Shown here in pieces: positions 6,888 through 10,226 of a stretch of DNA of 10,226 nt. Below the pieces are notes generated by a model. The model saw only the letters and a list, made by a program, of their open reading frames with translations, had not been told where the DNA came from and searched no databases. Made by a program: the position numbers and the translations under genes. Numbering within the stretch: the stretch's first letter is position 1; each line of letters starts with the position of its first letter. Origin of the DNA: Myxococcales bacterium (lineage in GTDB: Bacteria > Myxococcota > Polyangia > Fen-1088); assembly GCA_003155465.1 (NCBI GenBank), contig PMCR01000198.1, positions 1 to 10,226 on the forward strand, given 5' to 3'.

Positions 6888-7823
6888 GTGTTCGATCACT
6901 TGCCTGCCGACGCCATGCTCTTCGAGGTAGGGCCCCGCGACGGCCTGCAGAACGAAACCCGCCTGGTGCCGACGACAGACAAGATCGCGCTCATCGACGC
7001 GCTCTCGGGCTGCGGTCTGCGCGCCATCGAGATCACGAGTTTCGTCAACCCGCAGTGGGTCCCCCAGTTGGCCGATGCGGGCGAGGTGGCGCGGCGGGTT
7101 GTTCGTCGCCCTGGGATCATCTACTCAGCGCTGGTACCCAACCCGCAGGGACTGGTCGCGGCGCAGGAGGCGGCGATGCCGGAGATCGCCGTGTTTCTCT
7201 CGGCGTCCGAGAGTCACAACCGCAAGAACCTGAACAAGAGCATAGCCGACACCCTGCGGGTTCTTGCAGAGGTGGTGCCCAGCGCGCGTTCGGCAGGAAT
7301 GCGCGTGCGTGGCTACGTTTCGGCGGTGTATGGCTGTCCCTACGAGGGCGCGGTCGACCCTGCCAAGGCGGTGGCGTTGGTGTCCGCCCTGCGCGCGGCA
7401 GGTTGCTACCAGGTTTCCTTGGGCGATACCATCGGGGTGGCCAATCCACTCCAGGTGCGCGACGTTCTCGCGCTGGTCCTGGCAGAAACGCCCAGCCAGG
7501 CCGTGGCGGTGCACTTTCACGACACGCGCGGCGCTGCGCTGGCCAATATCCTGGTGGCGTTGGAAATGGGCATCGCCACCATCGACACGGCGCTGGGCGG
7601 GTTGGGTGGCTGCCCATTCGCGCCGGGGGCATCAGGCAACGTGGCCACGGAAGATGTTGTGAACATGCTGGAGGGGATGGGCGTGAAGACCGGCGTCCAT
7701 CTCGACAAGCTGATCGATTGTTCGCGCCTGGCGGCCAGTATGGTGGGGCACGAGATGTCGTCTCGTGTGTATCGCGCGGCCATCGGCTCGCGCCTGCGCG
7801 CCGGCGGGGGAAGCAGAGGATAG
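6888..7823 (+). CDS. mvaB: Hydroxymethylglutaryl-CoA lyase
   Basis: A 311-residue enzyme, near the usual length of about 300, that cleaves HMG-CoA to acetyl-CoA and acetoacetate, the last step of leucine degradation. It is a TIM barrel of the HMGL-like family. Visible active-site residues are R17 and D18 in EVGPRDGLQNE, metal ligands H209 and H211 in VHFHDTRG, catalytic C242 in the family signature GGLGGCPFAPGASGN, and N251. I chose GTG 6888, not ATG 6831, because the usual short N-terminus (x-x-LP before EVGPRDG) begins there and because it avoids a 46-bp overlap with the HAD gene; AGG lies seven nt before it. The family call is secure; the exact start is less so (ATG 6915 has no ribosome site). 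The gene ends 7 bp from the stop of the convergent ATPase gene. Confidence 0.95.
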   Translation: MFDHLPADAMLFEVGPRDGLQNETRLVPTTDKIALIDALSGCGLRAIEITSFVNPQWVPQLADAGEVARRVVRRPGIIYSALVPNPQGLVAAQEAAMPEIAVFLSASESHNRKNLNKSIADTLRVLAEVVPSARSAGMRVRGYVSAVYGCPYEGAVDPAKAVALVSALRAAGCYQVSLGDTIGVANPLQVRDVLALVLAETPSQAVAVHFHDTRGAALANILVALEMGIATIDTALGGLGGCPFAPGASGNVATEDVVNMLEGMGVKTGVHLDKLIDCSRLAASMVGHEMSSRVYRAAIGSRLRAGGGSRG

Positions 7824-7830
7824 GCGCTGT

Positions 7831-8670
7831 TCACTTCAACCTGGCTTGGAACGCAGAACATTCGTGGCTTCCCATTCCTGGTTGAGTATCGACCAGGCCA
7901 AATTCGCGCGTTTGCCCCCTCCCGTCCTCGAAGACGCCTAGCAGAAGCTTCTCTCCGCCCGTGCGTCTGAGTAGCATGTTGCGAAAGCCGGGGAGGACCT
8001 CTCGAAGGCGGCTCTCCAGTTCAGCTCGGGCATCTGGGCGTTCGTCGCTCAGGTAATCGAAGAACGCCGCAAGGTGCTGGCAATAGTGCCCTAGGAACCG
8101 CAGATCCCCCTTTGAAGTCGGATTCATTGCAAAAGGATTGGGCTGAATAATTCGGACCCGCTCCATGAATCCCTTGAACCAACCCAGGCGAGAGCCGCGC
8201 GAGTCCAAGTTGGCCAGAAACGACTGGTTGGACTGGAAGGGGAAATCTGCCCCGGCCTTCCCGCCATCGCGAGCCAGGTGAACCGCCCCATCGGCGAACC
8301 GAAAAAGTCTCTCCCCCTCGAATGTCACCTCCTCTGATCGGATCGTTGGTGGGCGTGCGCCGTCAAGCTGATGTTTGATCTCAAGCGCGTATCGGTAGGT
8401 GCCACCGTTGCCAGTCACGTCCAACTCGAAGCGCTGGATTTCACAAGAATCCCACCGTGTCTGGGTTCCCCGGAAGTGATCGGCCGCGGATATCCCAAGC
8501 GCAACAAGATCGCTGATGCGCGCCACGACGTCGAGGAGCGTGCTCTTTCCGGATCCGTTGTCCCCGAGAAGGAGGCAGAGCTTTTCCGGACGGAACTCGA
8601 AATTGACGAGCGACCGAAAGTTGTCGGCGAGTATTCGGGTGAACCCCGAAGGGGCCAATCGTACACCCAA
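7831..8670 (-). CDS. Truncated AAA ATPase (SMC/OLD-like N-terminal part only)
   Basis: A 279-residue protein with the start of an ABC-type/RecF-like ATPase: FTRILADNFRSL, then Walker A GDNGSGKST (36-44, K42). A middle region of beta strands and helices (about 65-255) is typical of AAA_21-type proteins. Such proteins normally continue with a signature motif (LSDGQR type) and a Walker B (DEP) in another 100 or more residues; here the frame ends at GMGSHECSAFQARLK with neither motif. None of the three minus-strand frames past the end restores them, and HMG-CoA lyase begins 7 bp away. It probably cannot hydrolyse ATP alone and is likely a remnant. The start is uncertain: TTG 8670 or TTG 8658, both without a good ribosome site. 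The gene is also lower in GC than its neighbours in hand-counted samples. It follows aroC by 135 bp. Family members include defence and DNA-repair ATPases, but no function can be assigned. Confidence 0.7.
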   Translation of the reverse strand: MGVRLAPSGFTRILADNFRSLVNFEFRPEKLCLLLGDNGSGKSTLLDVVARISDLVALGISAADHFRGTQTRWDSCEIQRFELDVTGNGGTYRYALEIKHQLDGARPPTIRSEEVTFEGERLFRFADGAVHLARDGGKAGADFPFQSNQSFLANLDSRGSRLGWFKGFMERVRIIQPNPFAMNPTSKGDLRFLGHYCQHLAAFFDYLSDERPDARAELESRLREVLPGFRNMLLRRTGGEKLLLGVFEDGRGQTREFGLVDTQPGMGSHECSAFQARLK

Positions 8671-8719
8671 CCCGCAGATCGGGCACGCTTGCGTCGTGGC
8701 GCTCCGTGTTGCTGACTCG

Positions 8720-8737
8720 TTGGCCTCGGGGAGGCAA
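8720..8737 (-). terminator. Possible weak hairpin after aroC
   Basis: TTGGCCTC (8720-8727), GGG and GAGGCAA (8731-8737) form a hairpin with one bulged base and a three-base loop. It lies 69 bp past the aroC stop in the gap before the ATPase gene. There is no T run, so an intrinsic terminator is doubtful. Confidence 0.25.
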
Positions 8738-8805
8738 GGCTCAGCCCGGTCCGACCTTCTTCCCTTCCGATCTCTGCGACCGCGGTGGCCTCTGTGGTGA
8801 AAAAG

Positions 8806-9882
8806 CTAGCCCAGCGCTCGCTGGCGCAGGAAGTGGTCCGCCAGCACCAAAGCCATCATGGCTTCGACGATGGGCACCGCGCGCGGAAGCACGCAGGGGT
8901 CGTGACGGCCGCGCGGCTTCAGCAGCATGGAATTGCCCTCGACGTCCACCGTCTCCTGCTCGCGCAGGATGGTGGCGACGGGCTTGAAGGCGGCGCGCAC
9001 GATGATGTCCTCGCCGTTGGAGATGCCGCCCTGGATGCCGCCCGAACGGTTGGTGCGGGTGCGGATGCGCCCGCTCTCGGCGTAGAAGAGGTCGTTGTGC
9101 TCGGAGCCATGCAGGCGCGTTCCCTCGAAGCCGCTGCCCACCTCGAAACCCTTGCACGCGGGGATGGAAAGCAAGGCTTTGCCCAGGTCGGCGTGCAACT
9201 TGTCGAACACCGGCTCGCCCAGTCCCGCGGGGACATGGCGCGCCACCGCCTCGACCACGCCGCCCAGCGAATCGCCGTCGGCGCGGGCACGATCGATGAG
9301 CGCGATCATCTGGTCGGCCACCGCCGCGTCCGGGCAGCGCACGATGTTTGCATCCACGTCCTTGCGCGTGACCGTGCCGCTGTCCACCGTGGCCGGCAGG
9401 GTGTGCACCTGCTTCACGTAGGCCACAATTTCGATGTGGGCTTGCTCGCCGAGCAGCTTGCGCGCGATGGCGCCGCTCGCGACCCGACCGATGGTTTCGC
9501 GCGCGCTGGCCCGGCCGCCACCCGCAGCCGCGCGGACCCCGTATTTAGCCTGGTAGGTGTAGTCGGCGTGGGACGGGCGAAAGGCACGACGGATTTCCTG
9601 GTAGTCGCGAGGGCGGGAGTCGGAGTTGCGCACCAGCAGCGCGATAGGCGTGCCCAGTGTCAGACCGTCATGCACTCCCGACAGGATGGCCACGGGATCC
9701 GCTTCATCGCGGCTGGTGGTGATGCGGCTCTGGCCGGGCCGGCGCCGGTCCAACTCGACCTGGATTTCTTCTGCCGTGATGGGCACCCGCGGCGGGCAGC
9801 CGTCCACCACGACCCCGACGGCCGGGCCGTGTGATTCGCCCCAGGTTGCGATACGAAAGAGCTGTCCGAATGTGCTCGCCAC
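8806..9882 (-). CDS. aroC: Chorismate synthase
   Basis: A 358-residue, full-length enzyme that converts 5-enolpyruvylshikimate 3-phosphate to chorismate with reduced FMN, the last common step to aromatic amino acids, folate and quinones; cytoplasmic. Visible motifs are [10 protein letters not shown] with H18, RPSHADYTY with H105, the signature [16 protein letters not shown] (115-130), and [12 protein letters not shown] (326-337). GTG 9882 gives the usual N-terminus ([17 protein letters not shown]); no purine-rich ribosome site lies in the 15 nt before it, so translation may be leaderless or depend on other signals. The gene is divergent from speA across 146 bp and shows no other aromatic-pathway gene beside it. 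Base composition is high GC, like the core of the window. Confidence 0.98.
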   Translation of the reverse strand: MASTFGQLFRIATWGESHGPAVGVVVDGCPPRVPITAEEIQVELDRRRPGQSRITTSRDEADPVAILSGVHDGLTLGTPIALLVRNSDSRPRDYQEIRRAFRPSHADYTYQAKYGVRAAAGGGRASARETIGRVASGAIARKLLGEQAHIEIVAYVKQVHTLPATVDSGTVTRKDVDANIVRCPDAAVADQMIALIDRARADGDSLGGVVEAVARHVPAGLGEPVFDKLHADLGKALLSIPACKGFEVGSGFEGTRLHGSEHNDLFYAESGRIRTRTNRSGGIQGGISNGEDIIVRAAFKPVATILREQETVDVEGNSMLLKPRGRHDPCVLPRAVPIVEAMMALVLADHFLRQRALG

Positions 9883-9982
9883 AGTGGTCGACAGGGTAGC
9901 ACGACTCGCCCGCGAAGCCGTTGGCGACGCGAATCCTTGCCGCGCCTCGCATCGGCCGAAAATGCCTTTCGCACGCCGGCCG

Positions 9983-10015
9983 AGTTTTCTTGTGGAATTT
10001 CGTGCAAGTTTTCTT
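9983..10015. repeat. Pair of AGTTTTCTT direct repeats upstream of speA
   Basis: AGTTTTCTT occurs at 9983-9991 and 10007-10015, 24 bp apart start to start. These T-rich words stand out in a high-GC region. The second copy ends 13 bp before the speA ATG, so it could be a regulator or leader element. No standard -10/-35 pair was found around it. Confidence 0.4.
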
Positions 10016-10028
10016 CAACGTAGCGGCC

Positions 10029-10226
10029 ATGAGCACCAACGGAATCCCGCGGAAATGGACGGTCGCGGACTCCGCAGAAACATACGGCATCCGGTACTGG
10101 AGCCAGGGCTACTTCTCTATCAACGATCTGGGCCATGTCGTGTGCCACCCGCAGGGACCTGAGGTCGGCTGCATCGATCTGAAGGAACTGGTCGACGAGG
10201 TGGTGCGCCGGGGCATCGGGCTTCCC
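10029..10226 (+). CDS. speA: Biosynthetic arginine decarboxylase, N-terminal part (runs off right edge)
   Basis: The first 66 residues of a PLP enzyme that makes agmatine from arginine, the first step of the agmatine route to putrescine; cytoplasmic. The N-terminus matches the SpeA family as I know it: KWTVADSAETYGIRYWSQGY, then FSINDLGHVVCHP and IDLKELVDEVVRRGI before the PLP barrel starts. Full SpeA proteins are about 630-660 residues, so roughly a tenth is visible; the PLP lysine and substrate residues are outside. The ATG at 10029 is the natural start for this family, but its ribosome site is poor (GCGG directly upstream). It is transcribed away from aroC. Confidence 0.9.
   Translation, partial: MSTNGIPRKWTVADSAETYGIRYWSQGYFSINDLGHVVCHPQGPEVGCIDLKELVDEVVRRGIGLP

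Noticed and set aside
6824..7885. Plus-strand ORF of 353 residues overlapping HMG-CoA lyase.
   Set aside because: Arg/Gly-rich out-of-frame shadow; the other frame carries the complete lyase signature.
8785..9834. Plus-strand ORF of 349 residues across aroC.
   Set aside because: Antisense shadow of chorismate synthase, whose signatures are unmistakable on the minus strand.
9992..10006. TGG ... TGCA before speA, resembling a sigma-54 promoter.
   Set aside because: GG and GC are 8 bases apart, not 10.

Overview
The window is a GC-rich chromosomal stretch, most consistent with a myxobacterium or a close relative in the former Deltaproteobacteria. This is an inference from gene style, not from a marker gene. 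The clues are two lipoproteins with long Gly/Thr/Ser-rich or Cys-rich extracellular regions, a MopE-type CDGxDNxCDG repeat protein fused to a formylglycine-generating-enzyme-like domain, a two-component regulator that looks sigma-54 dependent, and frequent GTG starts. No RNA gene, insertion sequence, CRISPR array or prophage gene was seen.

Left part (1-6126, all genes on the minus strand): the N-terminal part of a response regulator that looks NtrC-like and runs off the left edge; a secreted GH30 glycosidase lipoprotein related to bacterial xylanases; an 888-residue Cys-rich lipoprotein with seven MopE-type repeats and a C-terminal FGE-like domain; and a short protein with a coiled coil and a degenerate GGDEF domain. 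The two lipoproteins are probably displayed on the cell surface. The response regulator and the GGDEF protein are signalling proteins, but nothing in the sequence ties them to the lipoproteins beyond proximity.

Middle part (6127-7823, plus strand): a divergent promoter region of 66 bp, then a HAD-family phosphatase followed after 11 bp by HMG-CoA lyase. The spacing suggests co-transcription. HMG-CoA lyase closes leucine (isovalerate) degradation by giving acetyl-CoA and acetoacetate.

Right part (7831-10226): a minus-strand AAA ATPase that keeps Walker A but stops before any Walker B or signature motif, chorismate synthase (aroC, minus strand), and the start of a plus-strand biosynthetic arginine decarboxylase (speA) running off the right edge. 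aroC and speA are divergent housekeeping genes. The truncated, lower-GC ATPase between aroC and the HMG-CoA lyase gene is the piece that looks most like an acquired remnant.

All gaps between genes are shorter than 300 bp. I did not find a convincing new multi-gene system. The most interesting items are the divergent active sites (GGDEF, FGE-like, GH30 aglycone loop) and the truncated ATPase.
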